Shown here piece by piece: positions 55,779 through 63,710 of a stretch of DNA of 64,000 bases (positions are counted from its first letter, which is position 1; the number at the start of each line of letters is the position of its first letter). The stretch lies in assembly GCF_038235435.1 (NCBI RefSeq), contig NZ_CP151275.1:3844001-3908000 (forward strand), given 5' to 3'. The stretch is from Niveibacterium sp. SC-1. Its GTDB lineage: Bacteria; Pseudomonadota; Gammaproteobacteria; Burkholderiales; Rhodocyclaceae. The notes beneath the pieces were generated by a model. The model was not told the DNA's origin. It did not search any database and saw nothing but the letters and a program-made list of their open reading frames with translations. The position numbers were made by a program, and so were the translations under genes.

Positions 55779-57476
55779 TCAGAGCCCCAGAACCACGCTC
55801 GTAGCAATCGCGATCTGATAGACGATCTGCATGACGTCCTTGGCAAACTCGCGCGTCTTCACATCGATGCGCGGCAGGACGAGCACCTCGTCGCCAGGGC
55901 GCATCTCGACGTTCGGGTTGCTGCTGCTGAGCCATCCCGACGCGCTGCCTTCGGAGAAACTGCCGTCCCGGTGGGCCACTATCACGCGGGAGGTGTCGGC
56001 GTTTTGCGTATAGCCGCCCGCGCGCTGGATATAGGCAGCGGTGCTCAGACCGGGGTCGAAAGCAATGGCGTTGGGAAACAGCACTTCGCCAGACACGAGT
56101 ACGAGCCCGTCATTGGAGGGGATGCGCAACACATCGCCGTTTTCGAGCGTCAGGCTGTCGCGACTAGCCGCCTTGGCGATCTGCACTTGGCCGTTGGGCT
56201 CGATCTTTCTCGCGCGCTCAACCCATTGCAGTAGCAACTCAGCCTCCTGCTTGCGCAAACTGGCTTCCGCGCCCGTGGCGGAACGCGCCGTCAGCGCCGC
56301 GGCTTCCAGACTGCGCAGGGAGGTTTCGAGCATGGCCTTCTGCCGCACCTTCACGCTCTGGCGATAGAGCTGCAGGCTGGCCATGTCTGCCTGTTCGGTG
56401 GGCTGGATACGCTGCATGAGCTCGCCGAGGCGCGCGCCATAGGGCAGCACGTATTCCTGCGGGGACTGGTGTTCGCCTTCAACCCGGACGGTGATGGTGC
56501 CCGGCTTCTTGTCAGCGGAATACTCGATGTCGTCACCGTTGCGTAGCTGGATTTCAGCCGCCTGACCCAGGGGGTAGTACTCGATGTTGCGCATGGGGCC
56601 GCTGTTGCGGGTCACGCGGACGTGCGTGGCCTGAGCGCCCGGGCGTGCGAGCTGCGACAGCTCGACAAGCGAGATCTGCTCCCCCACAAACTCGAACCGA
56701 TTGGCGTTGCCGGCGATACCGGTGACACGCACGGTGTTCTTGCGCGGGGACACGAAAACGACATCACCGTCCGCGAACTGGATGAGCTGCAGGCGCCCGT
56801 TCAGCAAGAAATCGTAGAGGTTAACTTCCGCCCGCACTTGTCCGCCTCGCTTGATCTGCACATTGAGGAAGGATCCATGCTCGGGATCGATGCCGCCTGC
56901 CTGATCCAGGTAGTGAAGCAGGCTGTCCATGGACGTGCCTTGGTAGAGACCAGGGCGCAGCACGAATCCCCCCACGAAGACGCGCACGGCTTGGGCCGCT
57001 GCCAGATTCGCGTAGCACTGGACGTTGGCGCGGAAGACCTTGCGGACAGCCGACTCGACGACACGCTGCAGATCGGCATTGCGTACGCCCTGCACCTTCA
57101 CGGGCCCCAGGTTAGGCAGGAAGATGTTGCCTTGGGGGTCGACCGTAAGGGAGGCCTCGTAGTCAAACCCCCCCCACAGGCGCACCTGGACCTGATCACC
57201 AATGGCGATCGCGTAGTCGCTGTTGAACTGGACCGGCCCGCGATTGGCAAAGCTGCCAGTGAACAATCGCGCACCGAACACATCGGTCGGCGGACGAAGC
57301 TCGGGCGGCGGCACAACAGGCTCAACGATCTTGGGCGCCGGCTCCGGAGCCTTCTTGGCGGCCAGAGCTTTGGCATATTCGGTTGCCGCGGCTGTCGCGT
57401 CGAAACCTGGCGGTAGCTGCTGGGCTAACAGCGGAGCAGAAACGAGCAGGAAGATCAGGCAGAGGAAACGTTTCAT
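55779..57476 (-). CDS. kpsD: Capsule export outer-membrane/periplasmic protein, KpsD-like with SLBB domains
   Basis: 565 residues from ATG 57476 (MKRFLCLIFLLVSAPLLAQ), a plain Sec signal peptide without lipobox, as in KpsD. A Poly_export domain (VFGARLFTGSF ... YAIAIGDQVQVRLWGG) and several SLBB domains follow. A hydrophobic C-terminal segment (QIVYQIAIATSVVLGL) closes the protein. With KpsE it should form the trans-envelope channel for the lipid-linked polysaccharide. It starts 7 bases after kpsE. Confidence 0.92.
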   Translation of the reverse strand: MKRFLCLIFLLVSAPLLAQQLPPGFDATAAATEYAKALAAKKAPEPAPKIVEPVVPPPELRPPTDVFGARLFTGSFANRGPVQFNSDYAIAIGDQVQVRLWGGFDYEASLTVDPQGNIFLPNLGPVKVQGVRNADLQRVVESAVRKVFRANVQCYANLAAAQAVRVFVGGFVLRPGLYQGTSMDSLLHYLDQAGGIDPEHGSFLNVQIKRGGQVRAEVNLYDFLLNGRLQLIQFADGDVVFVSPRKNTVRVTGIAGNANRFEFVGEQISLVELSQLARPGAQATHVRVTRNSGPMRNIEYYPLGQAAEIQLRNGDDIEYSADKKPGTITVRVEGEHQSPQEYVLPYGARLGELMQRIQPTEQADMASLQLYRQSVKVRQKAMLETSLRSLEAAALTARSATGAEASLRKQEAELLLQWVERARKIEPNGQVQIAKAASRDSLTLENGDVLRIPSNDGLVLVSGEVLFPNAIAFDPGLSTAAYIQRAGGYTQNADTSRVIVAHRDGSFSEGSASGWLSSSNPNVEMRPGDEVLVLPRIDVKTREFAKDVMQIVYQIAIATSVVLGL

Positions 57477-57483
57477 GGCCTTG

Positions 57484-58629
57484 TTAGTCCTTGTGATCGC
57501 GGACAATCGCTGCGGCGAGATGGACCACTGCGGCAACCATCATCGATACGATCAGGAATACGAAGAAGCTGTAGAGGCGGCGAGGCTGCAGGGGATATTC
57601 CGGCTGCGTGGGGGCTTGCAGAACGGACACTTTTTTGAGGGTGCGTACGGATTCGACTCGCCCTTTCTCAAGGGCCACGAGGGCCGTCTTGTAGACGCCA
57701 AACGCGAACTCAGCGTCAATCGTGAGCCGCTGATACTCCTCGACGGTCGCGTTGAGCGGGCTTCCCTCGGGCGCGGCGAGCTTGTTCTTTTCCGATTTGA
57801 TCTCTGACCGCAGCGCAGCAATCTGCGCATCAAGTTCCTCGATGCGGGGACTCTCCGGCATGAGATAGGCCAGCATCGCTGTGCGCTTTGTATTGAGCTC
57901 AACGAGCTGACCTTCCAGGCGGCCAACGATCGTCGCGCCTTTTTCCACCTCACTTTGAGGCGATACCAGGCGATGGGTATTCTGGTAGTCCAACACAGCT
58001 TTGCGGGTGGTCTGCACCCGCTGATTCATGTCCGTGACCTGCTGCTCAAGAAAGCGGACCTGCTCCCGCGCGAGGCTATGGCCCATTTCGTTGAGATGGC
58101 GCTCGCCCTCCTCGACCAGTGCGGCGGCGATTGCGTGTGCTACCTCGCGGTCGAAGGCTTGCACCTTCACGACCAGCACTCCGGCATATTCGTCGTAGTC
58201 AACGCTGACGCGGTTCAGAAAATAGAAGTGGAAGTTCTCGACGGACGGGTCGTCATCGCCAAAGCGGGAGATCGGGTCCCACTTGTGATCCGAATAGTGC
58301 TTGCGCAGTCCAAGGCGCGCATCGAGGCGCTGCAGCACGTCGATGGACCGCAAATACTCGCGCAGCAGAAGCTGGTCTTTGTCGTCCCGGCTGCCGAAAC
58401 CACTGAGCAGGCCCCCGAAGTCCATGCTCGCGCTGGCCGCGATATCAGTGCGCTGAACGATGACCTTGGCCTCGGATACGTAGCGATCCGAGGCGACGAA
58501 TCCCCAGTAAACAGCAGCCAGCAGGTTGAGCACGATGGCAACCGCGAAGACGCGCCGTCTGAGAATGGCCGGCACCAACAGCTGTTGCGCCCAGCGAGCA
58601 GCAAAGGCTTGCTTGATTCTCTTGATCAT
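57484..58629 (-). CDS. kpsE: Capsule export inner-membrane protein KpsE (PCP family)
   Basis: 381 residues. Polysaccharide co-polymerase/export fold with a transmembrane helix near each end (about 26-48 and 350-373). A large periplasmic coiled-coil region lies between (MGHSLAREQVRFLEQQVTDMNQRVQTTRKAVLDY area), with the PQPEYPLQPRRLY proline motif just before the second helix. It links the ABC transporter to KpsD. ATGA overlap with kpsT. Confidence 0.94.
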   Translation of the reverse strand: MIKRIKQAFAARWAQQLLVPAILRRRVFAVAIVLNLLAAVYWGFVASDRYVSEAKVIVQRTDIAASASMDFGGLLSGFGSRDDKDQLLLREYLRSIDVLQRLDARLGLRKHYSDHKWDPISRFGDDDPSVENFHFYFLNRVSVDYDEYAGVLVVKVQAFDREVAHAIAAALVEEGERHLNEMGHSLAREQVRFLEQQVTDMNQRVQTTRKAVLDYQNTHRLVSPQSEVEKGATIVGRLEGQLVELNTKRTAMLAYLMPESPRIEELDAQIAALRSEIKSEKNKLAAPEGSPLNATVEEYQRLTIDAEFAFGVYKTALVALEKGRVESVRTLKKVSVLQAPTQPEYPLQPRRLYSFFVFLIVSMMVAAVVHLAAAIVRDHKD

Positions 58630-59291
58630 TTCGGGAGGGAGTCCTTGTACGCCTTGAGGGCGTCATCAATTTTGTCGAACCAGAACGCTCGTCCTTCGTG
58701 CAGCCAGATGCCGGCCGAGCAGAACTCCTTGAGCGTGGACTCACCATGGGAAACCATAATCAGGCTCGAATGATCAGCCAGATTCTTGAAGGCATCCGAT
58801 GCCTTCTTCTTGAAGGCCGCGTCGCCTGTCGAAGTGACTTCGTCTGAGATGTAGACGTCGAAATCGAAGGCCAGCGAAAGCGCAAATTGCAGGCGAGACT
58901 TCATGCCAGACGAATAAGTCTTGACCGGCTGCTCGAAGTAGTTGCCAAGCGCCGCAAATTCAGCGATCTGCGCCACTCGCTCGGCCATGTCATCGTGATG
59001 CCCGTGAATGCGGCAGACGAACTTGGCGTTCTGGCGCCCGCTCAATGAACCTTGCAGCCCTCCACCAAAGCCCATGGGCCACGACACGCGGCAATGACGT
59101 TCGATACGGCCGCGATTCGGATAGTCCACGCCGCCAATGAGACGCAGCAAGGTGGATTTTCCCGCGCCGTTGCGCCCCACCAACCCAACACTGAGTCTGG
59201 GCGGAATGGTGAAGGTCACACCCTGGAGAACCCAGGGGCCTAGACCGTGATCGGTGCGATAGCGCTTGTGCACGTCTTCTACCAGGATCAT
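58626..59291 (-). CDS. kpsT: Capsule ABC transporter ATP-binding protein
   Basis: 221 residues from ATG 59291, which overlaps the kpsM stop; the longer frame would be antisense-like and lacks support. Walker A GRNGAGKST (39-47), signature SSGMKSRLQ (127-135), Walker B-like VYISDE with Glu151, and His switch MVSHGE. The same short KpsT architecture as E. coli. It powers export of lipid-linked capsule. Confidence 0.96.
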   Translation of the reverse strand: MILVEDVHKRYRTDHGLGPWVLQGVTFTIPPRLSVGLVGRNGAGKSTLLRLIGGVDYPNRGRIERHCRVSWPMGFGGGLQGSLSGRQNAKFVCRIHGHHDDMAERVAQIAEFAALGNYFEQPVKTYSSGMKSRLQFALSLAFDFDVYISDEVTSTGDAAFKKKASDAFKNLADHSSLIMVSHGESTLKEFCSAGIWLHEGRAFWFDKIDDALKAYKDSLPK

Positions 59292-60121
59292 TCCTGCATC
59301 AGCCTTTCCTGGTAGCGGACTTGCAGCGCAAGTCCCAACGCAACCATGGCCAACGCCCACTGATATACGTAAACCAAGCTGAGTTCTGGAATGGCGTGGT
59401 AATACGGTGCGAAACCAAGTCGCACCGCTTCAACCCCGTGCAACAGCGGATTGAAAGTCAGATAGTCTCGGTAAGGCTGCGGCACGCTGCTGACTGGCAT
59501 GAACACGCCCGACAGAAGGAAGGCCGGCATCATCACGAAACCGATCAGGTTGGAAACCTCTTTCACCAGTCCGCACAGCACCGACGTAATCAGTGCCCAG
59601 CCCAATCCAATCAACCAGAGCGCAAGCAAAGCCCCAAGAGCAAGCAGCGCATCAGCGGGAAGCACGTCATGACCGAACAGAGCCGCTCCGGCTAGCAAGG
59701 CCACCGTCACCAGCAGCATCAGCACCCCTTCAAGAAGGGCACGCACGACAACGGTATCAACCGGCTTTACCTGTCGATAGGCGAAAAGAGCCTTGTTCGC
59801 GTCAATGGCGTTCTGCCCCTGTGAGGAGACCCGTCTGAACAGGAAGAACGCGCTCATGCCCGTAATCAGCCAGATCGGCGTGTCGACGCCGCCAAGCTTG
59901 TGCGCCCGCATCCCCGAATAGAGCGCGAGCATGTAGGACACATGAAACAGCGGTTCCGAAATGAGCCAGAACCAGGCAGCACGGCGCGAGAAGAGCCTCG
60001 TAAGTGACTCGCGCAGCAGCAAAGCCCGCCACACCGACCATGTAATGGTGAGACTGGATCTGTCGCGACGCTCGCGCAAAGAGGAGGCGCCTTCGGGAGA
60101 AAGCGGATCTGGATCGAACAT
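59288..60121 (-). CDS. kpsM: Capsule ABC transporter permease
   Basis: 278 residues from ATG 60121 (MFDPDPLSPEG); an ATG 66 bases upstream gives 299, but the shorter form is nearer the KpsM norm of about 260. ABC-2 type membrane domain with six hydrophobic helices and the conserved amphipathic TITWSVWRALLLRESLTRLF start. KpsM dimer with two KpsT flips the glycolipid across the inner membrane. First gene of the long leftward capsule operon, kpsM to the SGNH lipoprotein (60121-45720). Confidence 0.94.
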   Translation of the reverse strand: MFDPDPLSPEGASSLRERRDRSSLTITWSVWRALLLRESLTRLFSRRAAWFWLISEPLFHVSYMLALYSGMRAHKLGGVDTPIWLITGMSAFFLFRRVSSQGQNAIDANKALFAYRQVKPVDTVVVRALLEGVLMLLVTVALLAGAALFGHDVLPADALLALGALLALWLIGLGWALITSVLCGLVKEVSNLIGFVMMPAFLLSGVFMPVSSVPQPYRDYLTFNPLLHGVEAVRLGFAPYYHAIPELSLVYVYQWALAMVALGLALQVRYQERLMQE

Positions 60122-60294
60122 ATGGAACTGAACTGACTGACCCCACCTGAAACGACCGCATCGGCGGCTAGTTGGCAGTGGTGGCATTTTTGAGGGCGGC
60201 TCGGCGCAAACCTCAGGGTGGATAGCACCCGCTCTTTGCGCGGATTGATTTCGGAATGACCGCCGCTGCGCTTTCGCCCAACAGTGTCACTTTT

Positions 60295-60313
60295 CGGGGG
60301 TTAGCAGCCCCCG
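60295..60313 (-). promoter_or_regulatory. Hairpin in the leader of the kpsM operon
   Basis: CGGGGG and CCCCCG pair around a 7-base loop. If transcription starts in the AT-rich block at 60371-60420, this hairpin is in the 5' untranslated RNA, about 170 bases before kpsM. No T run follows, so it is not a plain terminator. Confidence 0.4.
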
Positions 60314-60370
60314 CCTCAGAGAGAACGCCGCCGGGCAGCCGACGGTTATCTCATCACGCGCGCCATCAGT

Positions 60371-60420
60371 CGATGACTTATTTTACGTTTTAACAAATTT
60401 TGCATATTATTCATTTTTTT
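60371..60420 (-). promoter_or_regulatory. AT-rich promoter region of the capsule operon
   Basis: About 50 bases of strongly AT-rich sequence (with TTTTACGTTTTAACAAATTTTGC and a run of seven T), unlike anything around it, 250-300 bases upstream of kpsM. It is probably the main capsule promoter and a likely target for a xenogeneic silencer of the H-NS/MvaT kind. Specific -35/-10 boxes are uncertain. Confidence 0.5.
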
Positions 60421-60430
60421 GGTCGCCCGT

Positions 60431-61180
60431 TTTTGCACAGACGTTGTGGTTGATCGAAAGCCGTGGCTGCTCATTCGGCAAGCGTCAGCGTTGCAAACGA
60501 AGCGCGCCCGCGAAATCTCAGCGTTCGATCTCTGTCAGTACGGACACTACAGGCCCTCCCTGAGCGACGCAGTTCGGGACGCGCCAGTCGACGTTCCGAA
60601 CGCGCCACGCAAGAGATTGCGCGGTACGTTTAGTTTCGCCCTCAAGGGAGGCCGACAACGCCGAACCAAATCGCCCCGAGGATCACGGAGGAGCCTTCGA
60701 TCTCGAATGGAGCAATGAGGGAATCGCCCGAACCCTTAGGGGCGTTCGCGTGGCTCTTGAGACCGAACACGAGTCGCGAGACTCGTCGAGTCGATCGTCG
60801 GCAGGATTGGCTTCCTGGCAAGACGTTGCGGTACGGGATTCGCAACAGCCGAGCAGCACTGCGCCAAGGACCTGGAGTACCGCAGCGCCGGCATCGGCCC
60901 GGCGTCAGTGCAAACGTTGCGCCCGCGGATAGGGACCGCATTGGGGCGGACAAGTATGCGACCTACGGTCACGAAAAAAGTCCGGAAGCGACCGCGCCGC
61001 GAAAACCTGCCGGTGGCGGTGCGACCCGGGGCCGCCCAGCCAGCTTGCGCAAGCCCTTCATCGTGAATACGCGCTCCGGACCACAGCTCGTGGGGCAGCC
61101 TTGCTGCCGTGGTCAGGCGCGGCCACGGTCGCGAGGCACTTGCGACCGTCGAAGACAGAAACTGTCGGAGGACAACGAAA
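60431..61180. other. Non-coding or decayed stretch between capsule locus and tRNA-Phe
   Basis: About 750 bases in which frames on both strands are short, Arg/Ser-rich and unlike any family I recognise. No integrase, transposase or direct repeat of the tRNA end was identified. It may be eroded DNA at the edge of the capsule locus. Confidence 0.5.
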
Positions 61181-61212
61181 AAAGGCGGCCTTTTGAGGGG
61201 CCGCCTTTTTTT
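61181..61212. terminator. Strong bidirectional terminator downstream of tRNA-Phe
   Basis: AAAGGCGGCC and GGCCGCCTTT pair around an 8-base loop, flanked by A and T runs on both sides, so it works in either direction. For the leftward tRNA-Phe gene it lies about 45 bases past the CCA end. Confidence 0.9.
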
Positions 61213-61215
61213 GGC

Positions 61216-61248
61216 AAACCCTTGTATCTCAAGGAGACGCAAGGGTTT
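61216..61248 (-). repeat. Inverted repeat next to the tRNA-Phe 3' end
   Basis: Perfect 9-bp arms AAACCCTTG and CAAGGGTTT around a 15-base loop, starting 7 bases past the tRNA 3' end. It could be a processing hairpin, or a relic of an integration site. Confidence 0.6.
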
Positions 61249-61255
61249 TGATTCC

Positions 61256-61331
61256 TGGTGGCCAGAGGCGGAATCGAACCACCGACACGCGGATTTTCAA
61301 TCCGCTGCTCTACCAACTGAGCTATCTGGCC
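61256..61331 (-). tRNA. tRNA-Phe, anticodon GAA
   Basis: 76 bases including an encoded CCA. On the minus strand it begins GGCCAGATAGCTCAGTTGG (acceptor and D-arm with GGTAGAGC), has anticodon stem-loop GGATTGAAAATCC with anticodon GAA, and the T-loop GGTTCGATTCC. The acceptor ends pair GGCCAGA with TCTGGCC. Confidence 0.97.
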
Positions 61332-61342
61332 GAAGAAGGACG

Positions 61343-61370
61343 ATTATAGCAGGCATTCACGCCTTGTCAA
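61343..61370 (-). promoter_or_regulatory. Near-perfect sigma70 promoter of tRNA-Phe
   Basis: Minus strand: TTGACA at 61370-61365 and TATAAT at 61348-61343, 16 bases apart. The -10 ends 11 bases before the mature tRNA 5' end, giving a very short leader. Confidence 0.88.
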
Positions 61371-61395
61371 AGACTCCGGCTTCGCACCCGCGCAA

Positions 61396-61423
61396 GCCGA
61401 CCTTCGCCAGTGCGAAGGTCGGC
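61396..61423. terminator. Hairpin after actP
   Basis: A perfect 12-bp stem GCCGACCTTCGC / GCGAAGGTCGGC with a 4-base loop, 57 bases past the actP stop. No U tract, but it is well placed to end the leftward acetate operon. Confidence 0.65.
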
Positions 61424-61479
61424 AGGGTCAGGTGCGCGGGACACCGGCCCGGAATGGGGCATCCCTGTCGAGATGATCG

Positions 61480-63282
61480 CTAGTGCCCGGAGGCCTTGGC
61501 GACGAGGATGCCGGTGTTCTGTCGGACGCGAAGCTCTTCCCACATCGTGAGGGCGCGGCGATCGCGGAAGCAGAGCGAGCCGAGCACGACGGCGAGGAAA
61601 CCAAGAGGAATCGAAAGCAGGCCCGGATTACTGAGTCCAAGCGGGGAAGCCGTGATTACCGGGCGCCCGGCTCCAGGAGCTGCGGCGCCGGTGGACGAAG
61701 GCGGCTCCGCAGTCCCGGTGGATGGCGCCAGCAGTGCTGCAGGAACCCCCGCGACCGCAGCCGGATCCGTGCTCGATGCTACGGGCGCCAGCAGCAGGGC
61801 CGACAGGGTGCCCACCAGCATGCCGGCGACGATGCCGGCCGTGTTGCAGCGTCGCCAGTACAGCGTGAGCAGGATGCAGGGGAAATTGGCGGACGCGGCG
61901 ATCGCGAAGGCGAGTGCGACCAGATGGGCGACGTTCTGTCCTTTGGCAGCCAGGCCCAGCACGATGGCCAGCGCACCGACGGCGAGCGTGGCAAGCCGGG
62001 CGACGCGGATCTGGCGCTGCGGGCTCGCCACGCCTCGCCGCAGGACACCGAGATACAGATCGTGCGCGACCGCCGAAGACGCCGCGAGCAACAGGCCGGT
62101 GACCACCGCCACGATGGTTGCGAAGGCCACTGCCGCGACGAAGGCCAGCGCGAGATTGCCGCCGAGGCTTCCCGGGCCGCCCGCCAGGTATTGCGCCAAC
62201 AGCGGCGCCGCCAGATTGCCCCCGGGGTCCGCGGCAGCCACGGCCTGCGGCCCGACCCGCAACGCGGCGCCCAGCCCCAGGAAGAGCGTCAGCAGATAGA
62301 AGCCACCGATGATGCCCATGGCCCAGATGACCGAACGACGGGCCTCTCGCGCCGTGGGCACGGTGAAGAAACGCATCAGGATGTGCGGCAGGCCGGCCGT
62401 GCCAAACACCAGCGCGAGCCCGAGGGAGAATTGGTCGAGCGGTGCAGCGAAGTAGAGGCCCGGCTCAAGGAAGCGCTGTCCCAGCTCCGCCGCGCCAAGT
62501 CCGCCCGCGGGGTCGCCGAGCAGGCGCGCGACCTGCGCCTGGACCTTTGCGTCGCCGACCACGGCCGCGAGGAAGTCCGGCAGGCTGAATCCATAGGGCA
62601 GCCAGACGCAAGCCACCAGCGCGAGGGAAGTCGCCACCAGCAGCACGGCCTTGATGATCTGCACGTAAGTGCTGGTCAGCATGCCGCCGCCGATCACATA
62701 GATGAGCATCAGGATGCCCACGGCGACGACCGAGACCTCGTAGTCGATCCCGATCAGCGCCTTGATCAGCAGGCCGCCGGCGACCATTTGCGCGACCAGA
62801 TAGACCGCGGAGACCGTCAGCGTGGAGAGCGCGCCGACGATGCGCGAGATCTGTGGATCGTTGCGGAAGGCCAGCACGTCGGCGAGCGTGTAGGTGCCAA
62901 TGTTGCGACAGGGCTCGGCGATCAGGAGCAGCACGGTGATGTAGGCCACCAGCCAGCCCACCGAGTACATGAATCCGTCGTAGCCATACAGACTGATGAG
63001 CCCCGATACGCCCAGGAAGCTCGCTGCCGACAAGTAGTCGCCCGCGATCGCCCAGCCGTTCTGCAGGCCCGACACGCCGTGCCCCGCCGTGTAGAAATCC
63101 GAGGCGGTACGGATGCGGCGCGAGGCGAGATACGTCACCGCCAGCATGAGGCCAACCAGCAGGACGAAGGCGACGAAGGAAAGCCACTTGTGGCGGTCCG
63201 GCACCAGGCCCTGCGCGCTGGCCGGCATGGCGAACATCATCAGAGCCAACAGCAGGCCCCCGGTCGCGGCGGCGCGTTTCAT
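61480..63282 (-). CDS. actP: Cation/acetate symporter ActP-like (sodium:solute symporter family)
   Basis: 600 residues from ATG 63282, which overlaps the DUF485 stop (ATGA). Signal-like first segment, then about 13 membrane helices. SSS-family markers include RTASDFYTAGHGVSGLQNGWAIAGDYLSAASFLG, VGWLVAYITVLLLIAEPCRN and LPHILMRFFTVPTAREARRS, the ActP subfamily pattern. An Ala/Pro/Thr-rich extracytoplasmic insert (about 505-550) lies before the last helix and is not part of the core. Takes up acetate or other short carboxylates with Na+ or H+. Confidence 0.92.
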   Translation of the reverse strand: MKRAAATGGLLLALMMFAMPASAQGLVPDRHKWLSFVAFVLLVGLMLAVTYLASRRIRTASDFYTAGHGVSGLQNGWAIAGDYLSAASFLGVSGLISLYGYDGFMYSVGWLVAYITVLLLIAEPCRNIGTYTLADVLAFRNDPQISRIVGALSTLTVSAVYLVAQMVAGGLLIKALIGIDYEVSVVAVGILMLIYVIGGGMLTSTYVQIIKAVLLVATSLALVACVWLPYGFSLPDFLAAVVGDAKVQAQVARLLGDPAGGLGAAELGQRFLEPGLYFAAPLDQFSLGLALVFGTAGLPHILMRFFTVPTAREARRSVIWAMGIIGGFYLLTLFLGLGAALRVGPQAVAAADPGGNLAAPLLAQYLAGGPGSLGGNLALAFVAAVAFATIVAVVTGLLLAASSAVAHDLYLGVLRRGVASPQRQIRVARLATLAVGALAIVLGLAAKGQNVAHLVALAFAIAASANFPCILLTLYWRRCNTAGIVAGMLVGTLSALLLAPVASSTDPAAVAGVPAALLAPSTGTAEPPSSTGAAAPGAGRPVITASPLGLSNPGLLSIPLGFLAVVLGSLCFRDRRALTMWEELRVRQNTGILVAKASGH

Positions 63283-63602
63283 TGACCGTTGCTCCGGTCG
63301 GCTTCGCGCACCAGCTCGGCCGCCATCGCGTCGAACTCGGCATTGGCCTTGCGCGAATAGGCCCAGGCGATCGCCCAGGCGAAGACGAACTGCGCGAGGG
63401 CGCAGAGCATGCCCACGTTCAGCGGCCCCCAGATCCGGGTCCGGAACAACGGCTGGAAGCAGGCCGCGCCCAGCGGCAACAGGAAATAGCAGATTACGGC
63501 CAGACTCATCATGGCCACGAGGAAACGGGTCTTCTTCCGATGCAGCCGCTGGAAGCGCGGGTCGGCATCGATGGCAGCCCAATTGACCGACTTGCCCTGC
63601 AT
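63279..63602 (-). CDS. DUF485 small membrane protein (YjcH-like)
   Basis: 107 residues with two transmembrane helices (about 27-49 and 60-83) in the DUF485 pattern: DPRFQRLHRKKTRF before helix 1 and AQFVFAWAIAWAYSRKANAEFD after helix 2. The partner of ActP in acs-yjcH-actP type operons, thought to aid the permease. GGGGGAG precedes the ATG by 6 bases. Three 11-bp-spaced repeats lie upstream. Confidence 0.93.
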   Translation of the reverse strand: MQGKSVNWAAIDADPRFQRLHRKKTRFLVAMMSLAVICYFLLPLGAACFQPLFRTRIWGPLNVGMLCALAQFVFAWAIAWAYSRKANAEFDAMAAELVREADRSNGQ

Positions 63603-63651
63603 GCGTCACTCCCCCGACTTATCTGTTCATCATCAAGGCGATCTGCAGCTT

Positions 63652-63668
63652 AGTCAGTGAGACTGACT
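63652..63668. repeat. Palindrome upstream of the acetate permease operon
   Basis: AGTCAGT and ACTGACT with a 3-base centre: a perfect 7-bp inverted repeat, 50 bases before the DUF485 ATG. It could be an operator. Confidence 0.5.
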
Positions 63669-63673
63669 GCGCT

Positions 63674-63700
63674 CTTACGCCGGACTTACGTCGAACTTAC
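63674..63700 (-). promoter_or_regulatory. Three direct repeats at 11-bp spacing upstream of DUF485-actP
   Basis: CTTAC occurs at 63674, 63685 and 63696 (GTAAG on the coding strand), exactly 11 bases apart, with partly similar spacers (GCCGGA, GTCGAA). This is one turn of the helix per unit, as expected of a multimeric activator or response-regulator site 72-98 bases upstream of the operon. Confidence 0.55.
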
Positions 63701-63710
63701 TTGCGTGAAC

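Noticed and set aside
60255..60266. GGCGGTCA on the minus strand, resembling the ops/JUMPstart core GGCGGTAG of RfaH-controlled capsule operons
   Set aside because: The match breaks after GGCGGT and the rest of the JUMPstart element is absent; such a hexamer is common in GC-rich DNA.
60736..61242. 168-codon frame on the minus strand beside tRNA-Phe, considered as an integrase remnant
   Set aside because: No tyrosine-recombinase motif (R...HxxR...Y) or other family signature; it also reads through the strong terminator.
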